The notes under the pieces: generated by a model
Told to the model about the DNA's origin: nothing
What the model saw: only the letters and a program-made list of their open reading frames with translations
Database searches by the model: none
Shown here: piece by piece, positions 1 to 6,731 of the stretch
Numbering within the stretch: position 1 is the first letter of the stretch
Layout: each line of letters begins with the position of its first letter
From: a virus
Strand: one strand, 5' to 3'
DNA length: 36,664 nt
Virus record (IMG/VR): IMGVR_UViG_3300037847_001041
Location: 1 to 36,664 of that record
Position numbers and translations under genes: made by a program

Positions 1-147
1 AGCAAAAAGAGCAGAATAATCATCTACTAATCCACGGAATACAGATTTTCTTTCAAAATACTTATAGATTCCATCTGCCCAGATTTCAGGAATAAAATGC
101 TGGTCAGTGGAATTGGTAACAGCGTTACCTTGATACATTTTAGACAT
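1..147 (-). CDS. Major capsid protein, N-terminal fragment (left allele)
   Basis: Forty-nine codons read from the start at 147 and run off the window edge in frame. The product begins MSKMYQGNAVTNSTDQHF, and the full-length capsid protein at the other end begins MSKHYQGNAVTNTTDQHF. The start lies 5 nt after the scaffold stop and has AGGTAAA upstream as a weak ribosome binding site. The gene is cut only by the window edge; I see no frameshift. It would form the capsid shell. The assignment rests on similarity to the right-end copy. Confidence 0.85.
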   Translation of the reverse strand, partial: MSKMYQGNAVTNSTDQHFIPEIWADGIYKYFERKSVFRGLVDDYSALFA

Positions 148-152
148 TTGTT

Positions 153-656
153 TTACCTTTTAACGTATGACTCCAATATCGTACCCCAGTTCCTTCTACG
201 TTCTTCACTAGACATCTTAGTCCAATCTCCTATCTTTTCAGTAGGAACTGTTCCTTTAGTGTCTGGTGGATTTACTTTTTCTACTTCTGTAAACTCTTCA
301 ACAATACTTAAAAGAACCTCAGTATCAACATTGGCAAATTTTTCTCTTTTTGATTCAGGAAGTTGAGCCAAAGCACCTTCACGAAGTCTTTTATCCATTG
401 AATCCCATCTATCCTTGTAGGGTTTATAAGAATCAAGTTGTTTGACAAGCTCTGCATTGAGTTCTTGCCACTTTTCTTCTTCTTGAAGTTTTGCTCTTTT
501 GCTTTCTTCCTCTTTACTTTTAAATGATTCAAGCATCTCACGAAGTTTATTTCTTTCTGAAATAACTTCATTCAATCTTGAAATAGGTACATTGTTTTCG
601 CCTTGTGTGACGTTTTCCTGTTTTACATCTGGCTCGATGGTCGTTTCTTCAGACAT
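153..656 (-). CDS. Capsid scaffolding protein (left allele)
   Basis: This 167-residue protein is acidic, rich in Glu and Lys, and predicted to be mostly helical, with a probable coiled coil at residues 27-75. It lies directly upstream of the major capsid gene. Size, composition and position fit an internal scaffolding protein that guides procapsid assembly and then leaves or is degraded. No head protease gene was recognised. The N-terminal 36 residues are identical to the right-end copy and residues 79-115 are identical as well; most changes fall in residues 37-78, within the coiled coil. Function is inferred from context. Confidence 0.75.
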   Translation of the reverse strand: MSEETTIEPDVKQENVTQGENNVPISRLNEVISERNKLREMLESFKSKEEESKRAKLQEEEKWQELNAELVKQLDSYKPYKDRWDSMDKRLREGALAQLPESKREKFANVDTEVLLSIVEEFTEVEKVNPPDTKGTVPTEKIGDWTKMSSEERRRNWGTILESYVKR

Positions 657-742
657 TTTTACCTCTTTAGTGAGTTATGAATTATGCAAGAATTATCCTT
701 GCATTAAAGATATGCTATAATGTAAGTTAGTTAAGTATTCTA
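657..742. promoter_or_regulatory. Divergent control region between scaffold and TerL
   Basis: This 86-bp gap separates leftward scaffold/capsid genes from rightward TerL/portal genes. On the plus strand 713-721 reads TGCTATAAT, a consensus extended -10 element; the -35 at a 17-bp spacing (TTATCC, 693-698) is poor, as is common for extended -10 promoters. A perfect inverted repeat, ATGCAAG / CTTGCAT (684-690 and 698-704, 7-nt spacer), overlaps the upstream part and could be an operator. No clear leftward promoter was found, although CATAAT and GATAAT -10-like hexamers occur. TerL has no evident Shine-Dalgarno site here. Confidence 0.5.
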
Positions 743-2056
743 ATGCAAGAAAAAAATTACGAATTTAAGAAAAAGTGGTTTGACTACTTAGGATATAAAC
801 CTCATAGTGGTCAAATGCCTTTGCATTACCCTAAAAAGCAAGATGCCAGATTTCAAGTGGTGGTATGTGGTAGAAGATTTGGTAAGACTTGGGCAAGTGC
901 AATGGAAGCTACTTATGTAGCATCTCAGCCAAACAAAAGAATTTGGGTGGTAGGGATGTCATACAAAAAAGCTAGATTGATATTTCGTGAAATTTGGCAA
1001 CGTATGGTTATTGGTCATGCAGATGACATAGACAAGGCATCAGAAAAAGATATGTACATTCGTTTTAAATGGGGTACAATCGTAGAAGGAATGTCAGCAG
1101 ACAATCCATCAAGTCTTGTTGGTGAAGGTTTAGACCTCTTAGTAATTGATGAGGTTGCCAAAATGAATAAGAAAATTTGGGATATGTACTTATCTCCAAC
1201 AGTTGCAGGTAGAAAAGGTAAAGTTATATTTATAACAACACCAGAAGGTAGAAACTGGATATATGATTTGTTTAAGTTAGGAGCAGATGATCCAATGTGG
1301 GAAAGTCATACATCTCCATCATGGATAAATGAACACGAGTTTCCATTAGGATTAAATGATCCTGCTATAATTGAAAGAAAAAGAAATATGTCTAAGGAAC
1401 TTTTTGGGCAAGAGTTCGGAGCAGAGTTTTCTGTGTTTGAGGGAAAAGTTTGGGACTTTAATAGAGACTTAGATACTGGAGATTTTCCATACGATCCTAA
1501 CCTACCTACATACTGTTCTATTGACTTTGGCTATCGTATGCCAGCAGTTTTATTTATGCAAACATATTGGGATGGAGAACTAGAACATATTAGAGTTTTT
1601 GATTCTATACTACATAAACAAAATATAAAAACAGAAGATTTAATAAAAATGATCAAAACCAAAGGCTATCCTATTATGTCTTTTTATGGTGACCCTGCTG
1701 GTAGCAATGTTCAAGGTCAGAGTGGTGCTGGAGATATGGAGATATTTAGACGTAGTGGCATTAGGATTATATCAGCAAGAGATAGGATGAGTAGAAATCT
1801 TGTTGCTAGTATAGCATACACAAGAGGATTTTTTGAAAGTGCAGATGGAATAAGGAGAGTCCATGTAGATAAAAAATGTACAGATTTAATAGAAGATTTT
1901 GAGGAGTACAGGTACCCTGAAAGCGAAGATGGGAAACCAATAAAAGAAGAACCATTAAAAGATGGTACCCATGATCACGGAAATGATGCTTTCAGATATT
2001 TTATTATTAATAGGTTTCCTATGAGGAATAACGAAATGAAGAGGATTCAAAGATGA
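743..2056 (+). CDS. terL: Terminase large subunit
   Basis: The ATPase and nuclease motor that packages DNA into the prohead through the portal. Of 437 residues, the N-terminal ATPase has Walker A GRRFGKT (residues 43-49), Walker B LLVIDE (132-137) and a coupling motif ITTPEG (164-169). The C-terminal RNase H-like nuclease shows the expected acidic residues: D261 in SIDFGY, D317 in YGDPAG and D415 in HGNDAFRY. Length is normal to short for the family. The stop overlaps the portal start (ATGA). It is not beside TerS, which lies about 2 kb away on the other strand. Confidence 0.95.
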   Translation: MQEKNYEFKKKWFDYLGYKPHSGQMPLHYPKKQDARFQVVVCGRRFGKTWASAMEATYVASQPNKRIWVVGMSYKKARLIFREIWQRMVIGHADDIDKASEKDMYIRFKWGTIVEGMSADNPSSLVGEGLDLLVIDEVAKMNKKIWDMYLSPTVAGRKGKVIFITTPEGRNWIYDLFKLGADDPMWESHTSPSWINEHEFPLGLNDPAIIERKRNMSKELFGQEFGAEFSVFEGKVWDFNRDLDTGDFPYDPNLPTYCSIDFGYRMPAVLFMQTYWDGELEHIRVFDSILHKQNIKTEDLIKMIKTKGYPIMSFYGDPAGSNVQGQSGAGDMEIFRRSGIRIISARDRMSRNLVASIAYTRGFFESADGIRRVHVDKKCTDLIEDFEEYRYPESEDGKPIKEEPLKDGTHDHGNDAFRYFIINRFPMRNNEMKRIQR

Positions 2057-3333
2057 TTCAAAGAGTATTAAAAGATAAATTACTAGAAACAAAGCTAATG
2101 ATTTCCCATGCTAGGAGAAATGAAATAAGAAAGCACTTAGATTACTATTCTGGGGTTTCAGTAGAGCAATATATAACCAATTACTTTAATGGTGATGCTT
2201 TTAGAGAGATACCACCAAGTGTAACTAACTTTACTAGAAAATTTATCAACAAGATAAGCCGTATCTACAGTTTAGGAGCAAAAAGAAACGTAGGTGATGC
2301 TACAGAACGCTATGAGCAGTTAATACCAACCAAAAATGTTCGTATGAAACACTCAGAAAGAATGACTAGGCTTTTAGGTACTGTTGCTAATAGAGTTTAT
2401 TGGAAAGATAGTTACTTTGACTATAGACCTATTTATTACTTTGAAGTTTACTTTGATGATGACCCATTTGTGCCTAGTTCTATAGTGTATCCATTGCTAA
2501 ATAATACAGCAGACCTATCCAACACAGATAATATGCAATGGGAATACTGGGATAGTGAAAAATATGGACTAATGGATGAAGAAGGTAAGATGTTGAGTGA
2601 AATACCTAATCCTTACGGCATTATTCCTTTTGTTTTTACTCATAGGGAAGATCAGATAGACTCTTTTTTTGTTGAAGGTGCCTCTGATATTGTAAACTGC
2701 AATGAGCAGGTAAATATAGCTCTTACTGAGATGAACTTAGGTATGAGGTTCAATATGTTTGGTCAGCCGTGGGTTACAGGACTTAGAGCAGATCAAAGTA
2801 TGCTAAGAGCAGGCTCCAACACAATCTTAGATATGGGTGAAGATGGTGCTTACAATATAACAAGTCCATCAGGCAATATTATGGAAGCTATAGAGAATAT
2901 AAAGTTTCAAATGGAGCTTGTAGCTATCAATAATCATTTATGGATACAGTTTGCTGAATCTGGCGGTGAAGTTCCTAGTGGAATATCACTAATGATTAAA
3001 GATATGGAGAGAAAAGAAGATTACTATGACGATATTGCTCTTTGGAGAATGTATGAACAAGATTTTTACAATGTTGAGCGTGTTATAGCAGGATATAATG
3101 GTATAAACTTGCCAGAACAGTTCGGAGTAGACTTTGAAGAAATTGATTATCCTAAGACAGTGCAGGATCAGATATTAAAAGATCAGTTTGACATTCAAAA
3201 TAACCTAACTACTAGAGCAAAAATAATGGTTCGTGATAATAAAGACCTTACAGTTGAACAAGCACAAGCTATTATTGAAGAAAATAAGTCTGTAAATGAC
3301 CTAGAGCCAACTCAACAAGCACAACAGTCATAG
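2053..3333 (+). CDS. Portal protein
   Basis: This 426-residue protein follows TerL with a 4-bp ATGA overlap, the usual terminase-portal arrangement. Portal proteins form the dodecameric ring at one capsid vertex, dock the terminase and join the tail. The N-terminal part contains NFTRKFINKISRIYS (about residues 58-72), a motif type typical of siphophage portals, and the C-terminus is a Gln- and Glu-rich helical tail. Length matches the SPP1/HK97 portal range. The call rests on position, length and general resemblance. Confidence 0.85.
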   Translation: MIQRVLKDKLLETKLMISHARRNEIRKHLDYYSGVSVEQYITNYFNGDAFREIPPSVTNFTRKFINKISRIYSLGAKRNVGDATERYEQLIPTKNVRMKHSERMTRLLGTVANRVYWKDSYFDYRPIYYFEVYFDDDPFVPSSIVYPLLNNTADLSNTDNMQWEYWDSEKYGLMDEEGKMLSEIPNPYGIIPFVFTHREDQIDSFFVEGASDIVNCNEQVNIALTEMNLGMRFNMFGQPWVTGLRADQSMLRAGSNTILDMGEDGAYNITSPSGNIMEAIENIKFQMELVAINNHLWIQFAESGGEVPSGISLMIKDMERKEDYYDDIALWRMYEQDFYNVERVIAGYNGINLPEQFGVDFEEIDYPKTVQDQILKDQFDIQNNLTTRAKIMVRDNKDLTVEQAQAIIEENKSVNDLEPTQQAQQS

Positions 3334-3743
3334 TGGACATAAAAATAACAACAAACTTTAGTTTTTCTAAGTTGTTGAGCGAAATAAAAAGCATTAAAAA
3401 AGACTTTGCTAAACAATTTGCTAAAAATGCTGAAAAAGTATCAAAAGCAAATATAGATAGTGGTCAGCTTGCTCCATTAAAAGAATCTACTAAAAAATGG
3501 AGAAAAAGAGAGGGTTTTCCTACATCTCCTCCATTAAAAGCATCTGGTAAAATGTATGACAGCATAAAAGCAGAAGATAATAAGCTATCTGTGTTAAAAT
3601 ATGGTAAATATCATAACGATGGGAAAGTTCCAACTACTGTTGCTAGACCTTTTATATCTGGATTAAGTATTACTAATATAGAAGAAGTAGATAAAATGAA
3701 GAAAAAACTTGTTCAGGATATAAATAAAGCACTAAAAAAATAA
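3333..3743 (+). CDS. Mu gpG-like virion morphogenesis / neck protein
   Basis: This 136-residue basic protein starts with GTG inside the portal stop (TAGTG), so translation is probably coupled to the portal. The C-terminal half, YGKYHNDGKVPTTVARPFI (about residues 90-108), is the pattern of phage virion morphogenesis (Mu gpG) and HK97 gp10-like neck proteins, where a YHxxG segment precedes the PARPF-like element. Such proteins act in head-tail joining or tail completion. Being beside the portal rather than the tail genes is unusual. The family match is from memory of the motif. Confidence 0.65.
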   Translation: MDIKITTNFSFSKLLSEIKSIKKDFAKQFAKNAEKVSKANIDSGQLAPLKESTKKWRKREGFPTSPPLKASGKMYDSIKAEDNKLSVLKYGKYHNDGKVPTTVARPFISGLSITNIEEVDKMKKKLVQDINKALKK

Positions 3744-3746
3744 TAA

Positions 3747-3796
3747 ATATTGTATTAGACAATATATTTAAAGTATATTGTACTATGAACAATATA
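3747..3796 (+). repeat. Tandem pair of related hairpins over a start codon
   Basis: The first inverted repeat is ATATTGT/ACAATAT with a 5-nt loop (3747-3765). The second is TATATTGT/ACAATATA with a 7-nt loop (3774-3796). The halves resemble each other, as if duplicated at a 27-28 nt step. The loop of the second contains the ATG (3785-3787) of the next gene, and no Shine-Dalgarno site is visible. The structure could expose or mask this start in mRNA, or be a pair of protein-binding dyads in DNA. Confidence 0.6.
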
Positions 3797-4045
3797 GAAG
3801 ATTATTTATTACGCTTATTACTTGAGTGCTTAACTGCACAAGAATATGAAATAAAAAGACTAGATAAAAAACTAGACAAAATACAAGAGTTAATTTTAAT
3901 GAATAATGATTTGTTGGGATTTTTAGCTAAAAACTCAATGCCAGCAGATCAAATGATCCTAAACACAGAAATACCATTGAACCAAGAATTGTGGGAAGAG
4001 CTAATAAAGTATTCTGCAGAATTGGAAAAATGGGGAAAGGCTTGA
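3785..4045 (+). CDS. Small acidic helical protein, unknown function
   Basis: This 86-residue protein is not recognised. Residues 1-50 are Leu-, Glu- and Lys-rich and look like an amphipathic or coiled-coil helix (EIKRLDKKLDKIQELILMNN). The start ATG lies in the loop of an inverted repeat and lacks a visible ribosome binding site. It is third after TerL and portal and overlaps the next small gene by 16 nt, so it belongs to this short rightward operon. A role in the virion or in packaging is possible but unsupported. Confidence 0.6.
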   Translation: MNNIEDYLLRLLLECLTAQEYEIKRLDKKLDKIQELILMNNDLLGFLAKNSMPADQMILNTEIPLNQELWEELIKYSAELEKWGKA

Positions 4046-4182
4046 AAAAATTTACTCTTATAAATTGTATATGTTTAACTTGTCATTGGGTATGGGAAGT
4101 ATTAGCAGTTAATGTAGACAGAGAGCAAGAATGTCCTGAATGTAAGTCTTATGATGTTAAGACTTTTTTAAAGGAATATTAA
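4030..4182 (+). CDS. Small zinc-ribbon protein
   Basis: This 50-residue protein starts at ATG 4030 inside the preceding gene, read in another frame. A longer form from 3991 would overlap that gene by 55 nt and is less likely. It has two Cys pairs, CLTC (15-18) and CPEC (35-38), with CHWVWEV between them: a rubredoxin-like or zinc-ribbon knuckle, probably binding one zinc ion. The partner is unknown. Its last 26 nt overlap the 3' end of the convergent TerS gene. Confidence 0.6.
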   Translation: MGKGLKKFTLINCICLTCHWVWEVLAVNVDREQECPECKSYDVKTFLKEY

Positions 4183-4804
4183 GTGCTTTTTCTCTTTTTA
4201 CTACTCGTTCCTGCCAAGCTTTTCTTTGTGCTGGAGTTTGCCTGCCTTTATTTGGTCTTGCAATACCTACGGCTTCAGCTCTCTGCCTCCAACGCCTAGC
4301 TTCCCTACGCTTTTCATTTTTTTTATCTACTTTCTTTTGTTGAGCAGATAACTCTTTCTTGGTAGGTGGTTTTTCTGGAATAACAGGTCGCTGAGGTAAA
4401 ACCTCTATATCTTCGTAATCAGCTTCTAAAACCTCAACTTCTTCCATATCTGATGCTTGGGAGCTAAGAAACTTTTCAAAAGGACTTTGATGGTTGTTGA
4501 CCTCAACTCGTTTAATAAGTTTACCTGAGTGTTCTAAAACTAATCTACCAGCCTGCACATTTCCAGCCTCAGCCTCACGAACCATACTGTTAAGCACAGT
4601 TGGCAACCTAGACCCAAATACAACCATATACTTTTGATAGAACACTTCTACAAACTCAGGATCTTTCATCCATCGTCTAATAGTGGATACATTTACCCCT
4701 GATTTTTCAGCTACATCTTTTATTTTAGCTTCAGGATCATTGACTAAAAGGTCTATAGCCAGAACCATAGAAGGCTTTATCTTTGAAGGTATATTAACAC
4801 TCAT
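4157..4804 (-). CDS. terS: Terminase small subunit
   Basis: TerS recognises phage DNA and regulates TerL at the start of packaging. The N-terminal part (about residues 16-52) is a helix-turn-helix of the small-terminase type, with IKDVAEKSGVNVSTIRRWMKDPEF matching the usual 'vaeel Gvs..TI.rW..dpeF' pattern. A helical middle region (about 55-95) would oligomerise. The C-terminal third is very Lys/Arg-rich (PPTKKELSAQQKKVDKKNEK) and may contact DNA or TerL. At 215 residues it is normal. It is on the strand opposite TerL and convergent to it, which is unusual. Confidence 0.8.
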   Translation of the reverse strand: MSVNIPSKIKPSMVLAIDLLVNDPEAKIKDVAEKSGVNVSTIRRWMKDPEFVEVFYQKYMVVFGSRLPTVLNSMVREAEAGNVQAGRLVLEHSGKLIKRVEVNNHQSPFEKFLSSQASDMEEVEVLEADYEDIEVLPQRPVIPEKPPTKKELSAQQKKVDKKNEKRREARRWRQRAEAVGIARPNKGRQTPAQRKAWQERVVKREKALNIPLKKS

Positions 4805-4812
4805 TATGGTAT

Positions 4813-4841
4813 ATTATACGGACTTTATTACTTTAGTGCAA
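4813..4841 (-). promoter_or_regulatory. Promoter for terS giving a near-leaderless transcript
   Basis: On the minus strand the -35 is TTGCAC (4836-4841) and the -10 is a perfect TATAAT (4813-4818), separated by 17 bp. The expected start site is 4805-4807, one to three bases before the ATG at 4802-4804, so the mRNA would have practically no leader and no Shine-Dalgarno site. Three copies of AAAGTCC (minus strand; 4820-4826, 4850-4856, 4887-4893) lie here, one inside the promoter spacer, and could be operator sites. Confidence 0.7.
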
Positions 4842-4932
4842 GTATTAATGGACTTTCTTTTGAACTTTTTTACAGTATGCCCAATAGGACTTTGTTTTTA
4901 TTTATTTTATGGGGAACACGGAATAACGCAAT

Positions 4933-5013
4933 CGCTCAAATCGCTCATCCCCCCTACACCCTAAACGCTCATAACGCTCATTTATGCAATATATTAAACG
5001 CTCATAACGCTCA
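4933..5013 (+). repeat. Iteron array: three CGCTCA doublets at exact 33-bp steps
   Basis: CGCTCA begins at 4933, 4942, 4966, 4975, 4999 and 5008. Within each doublet the copies are 9 bp apart, and doublets recur every 33 bp. Doublets two and three share AAACGCTCATAACGCTCAT exactly; the first is more degenerate (ATCGCTCAAATCGCTCAT). An inverted copy (TGAGCGTTT) lies at 5199-5207, beyond the promoter at 5039. Such phasing is typical of protein-binding iterons at replication origins or cooperative operators. Confidence 0.8.
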
Positions 5014-5038
5014 TATTTAAAATAAATATATTTTTTAC

Positions 5039-5067
5039 TTGACAAATGGGAGTTGGGGAGCTATACC
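5039..5067 (+). promoter_or_regulatory. Strong rightward early promoter
   Basis: TTGACA (5039-5044), a 17-bp spacer and TATACC (5062-5067) match the sigma70 consensus well (6/6 and 4/6). Transcription would start near 5074 and leave a leader of about 450 nt before the first early gene at 5523. The promoter lies 26 bp after the last CGCTCA iteron, so a protein bound there could activate or repress it. Confidence 0.7.
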
Positions 5068-5522
5068 TTTTAAAATCCAAATAAAAAAAAATAATCCTTG
5101 CATTTAGACAAAAGGCTCCAATTAAATATTAATACTCTATATATGTTTTACTTGCATATGTCCCTAATTAGTTGTATGAGGGTTCACCTCGCACTTTTTG
5201 AGCGTTTTACTGAGAATAAAAGCCGTAAACATAGCCTAAAAAGCCATAAAAAGATTTTTTAATGTAAATGTATGAATGGCTAGAATGTAGCGAAATAGAT
5301 ATCATTTAGAGCCAAATAAAGGCATTGTAAATTGATAGGTAAATAATAGAATTAACTGGCATTAATTCAGCTAAAAAACTAAAGTTTTTTCCCTCACATA
5401 TATAAGGTGTAAATATTTTGTTACATATTTAACAAAATATTTGTTGCATTTAATTCTAGTAATACCTAACCTCTATCAACAATTAAATATTAATCAACGC
5501 CCTTTGGGCATTAGGAGAACAA
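5068..5522 (+). promoter_or_regulatory. Long early leader with clustered inverted repeats
   Basis: No credible gene is seen here. The leader holds a weak GAGG/CCTC hairpin followed by T5 (5178-5199, possible attenuator), GAATTAA/TTAATTC (5349-5368), AAAAAACT/AGTTTTTT (5373-5390), the 13-bp-arm dyad at 5411-5442 and GCCC/GGGC (5499-5509) just before the AGGAG site of the next gene. A 15-bp direct repeat, CAATTAAATATTAAT, occurs at 5119-5133 and 5480-5494. It may be an untranslated regulatory RNA or part of an origin. Confidence 0.5.
5411..5442. repeat. Extended dyad, degenerate copy of the 16-bp palindrome
   Basis: AAATATTTTGTTA and TAACAAAATATTT form perfect 13-bp inverted arms around a 6-nt spacer. 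The core at 5419-5434 (TGTTACATATTTAACA) differs at two positions from the 16-bp palindrome found exactly elsewhere in this genome. It lies 81 bp before the first early gene, and the long perfect arms suggest a strong binding site. Confidence 0.7.
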
Positions 5523-6065
5523 ATGAAAACAATAAAAGAAGCTACCGAGTTAATTGAGTTAGGTATTAAAAGCATGGGAGCAGATCAGCATTTAACAGAC
5601 CAAATAAAAGCAGATGTTTTAAAGGTTGATTTAAACGGACAATGTAACTTCACGAAAGCACTTGACAAGATGTTGAAAGATAAAGACGAAAACAAACAGA
5701 AAGAAGTTAGAAGTTTTATTAGAACTAAGTTGCAAACCTTAATTAAAGCGAAAGCCACCCAGAAAAGTTTGTTAGGTGATAAGGTTAAAAACTTCAGCGT
5801 GACAATTAGAAAAGTAAATAAGCCAATGATTGAGAACGCTGAAAATGTCTTTTGTAATGTTGTTAATGGAAAGCCTAGCGTATTTAATGAGACAGATGAA
5901 AAGTCAGTTAGGGTTGTGTTAGTCTCTAAAGAAGAAAAAGAAAAGAAAGGATTCTTGGAACAGCTAGAGAACTTATGCGAAAAGCATAATAAAACCTTTG
6001 AGGATGTTTTTAAAATATCGGCTGAACAGTTGGGAATAAAATATGATGAAATATACGGAGCGTAA
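5523..6065 (+). CDS. First early gene, unknown function
   Basis: This 180-residue charged protein is not recognised. The start has AGGAGAACAAATG. The N-terminal 100 residues look helical and Lys-rich; the middle (about 100-140) has beta-type segments such as FSVTIRKVNK and VRVVLVSKEEK; the C-terminal 35 residues look helical. It is the first gene after the strong promoter and the iterons and is followed by an intrinsic terminator, so it may be transcribed alone in large amounts. It could be a regulator, a host-takeover protein or an iteron-binding protein; none of these is shown. Confidence 0.7.
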   Translation: MKTIKEATELIELGIKSMGADQHLTDQIKADVLKVDLNGQCNFTKALDKMLKDKDENKQKEVRSFIRTKLQTLIKAKATQKSLLGDKVKNFSVTIRKVNKPMIENAENVFCNVVNGKPSVFNETDEKSVRVVLVSKEEKEKKGFLEQLENLCEKHNKTFEDVFKISAEQLGIKYDEIYGA

Positions 6066-6093
6066 AATCATAGAATAAAACTTTCCACATATT

Positions 6094-6132
6094 AAACCCT
6101 TTGAGCCGATTCATAAAATCGGCTTTTTGGGT
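6094..6132 (+). terminator. Intrinsic terminator, conserved hairpin copy 1
   Basis: Stem AGCCGAT/ATCGGCT (6104-6110 and 6118-6124), a TCATAAA loop and a T5 run (6124-6128). It lies 39 nt after the first early gene. The flanks AAACCC (6094-6099) and GGGT (6129-6132) can form an outer stem. A closely related element lies at 7802-7842, also just before a small gene. Confidence 0.75.
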
Positions 6133-6146
6133 GGGAGGACAAATAA

Positions 6147-6704
6147 ATGAAATACTCGGAAATAATACAGACAAAAGAATATAAACAAGACTGGAATTGC
6201 TGTACAGTAGTTGCATCTTCAGTCATATTCAACAAGCCATTTGGAGAAATGCAAAAATTTTATGATCATCACGGCAGAAAGAGAAAGCAAGGTTATAGAG
6301 ACTGGAAAGAAGCTATAATTGAATTATGCGAAAAATATAACTATTCATATAAAAAATATGCTGTAATGCGTAGAGTTGAGAACGGCACCTTAAAAAGTGG
6401 GTACGAAGTAAGGCAGACAAAATGGACAGGTGGACAAATTGAAAACGCTGAAATATTATGCAGACTAAAGACAAGGAACAGTTTAAACATTTCAAATTTT
6501 AATCAGTACTTACCGAAGGGTAGTTATATAATGGGGTTTAATGGGTCAATTTGCCATGTTGGAGCCGTTAAAAACGGAATCGTGGAAGATTGGACAGACG
6601 GCAGAAGATATGTCATTTCCTCATTATTTAAGATAGAGAAAAATGAAAGTGTTAAATGTTTAACAAAATCATTATTAAAAGATTTTGAATCATTCGGATT
6701 CTAA
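6147..6704 (+). CDS. Papain-fold-like cysteine peptidase-type protein (predicted)
   Basis: This 185-residue protein shows the layout of small papain/C39-like folds. NCCTVVASSVIF (residues 17-28) puts a Cys at the start of a hydrophobic helix (C18 or C19). SYIMGFNGSICHVGAVKNGIVEDW (126-149 region) gives a beta-strand, a candidate catalytic H137, a turn and D148 or D151. A peptidase, deubiquitinase-like or amidase role against a host target is possible, but residual non-enzymatic function cannot be excluded. The start is preceded by GGGAGG. The 16-bp palindrome lies in its 3' end, read as VKCLT. Confidence 0.55.
   Translation: MKYSEIIQTKEYKQDWNCCTVVASSVIFNKPFGEMQKFYDHHGRKRKQGYRDWKEAIIELCEKYNYSYKKYAVMRRVENGTLKSGYEVRQTKWTGGQIENAEILCRLKTRNSLNISNFNQYLPKGSYIMGFNGSICHVGAVKNGIVEDWTDGRRYVISSLFKIEKNESVKCLTKSLLKDFESFGF
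6650..6665. repeat. 16-bp palindrome, copy within a coding end
   Basis: TGTTAAATGTTTAACA, perfect 7-bp arms around TG. It lies inside the papain-like gene, 39 bp before its stop and 66 bp before the next start. Flanking bases do not extend the symmetry, which helps define the 16-bp core as the conserved unit. Confidence 0.8.
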
Positions 6705-6731
6705 TTAAACCAAAAAGGAGAAAAAAACAAC

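Larger units (their letters stand above)
1..670. repeat. Left copy of imperfect terminal redundancy
   Basis: This stretch aligns without gaps to 35995-36664 at an offset of exactly 35,994 bp. It carries the first 49 codons of the major capsid gene, the whole scaffold gene and the scaffold leader. The copies are clearly not identical: I count 22 differences between the two 167-residue scaffold proteins. An overlap of one circular genome would be identical, so the two ends come from different alleles, from an assembly of two strains, or from a genuine diverged duplication. Confidence 0.9.

Noticed and set aside
4157-4182. Frameshift or pseudogene at overlapping gene ends
   Set aside because: The overlap is between convergent genes on opposite strands with intact frames; the same happens at 16782-16804.
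4806-4964. Hydrophobic 52-codon ORF on the plus strand starting near the TerS promoter
   Set aside because: It has no ribosome binding site, overlaps the minus-strand promoter and reads through the iteron array at its end; probably chance.
4933-5013. CRISPR-like repeat array
   Set aside because: Repeats are only 6-9 bp in doublets with 33-bp phasing; no long direct repeats or spacers.
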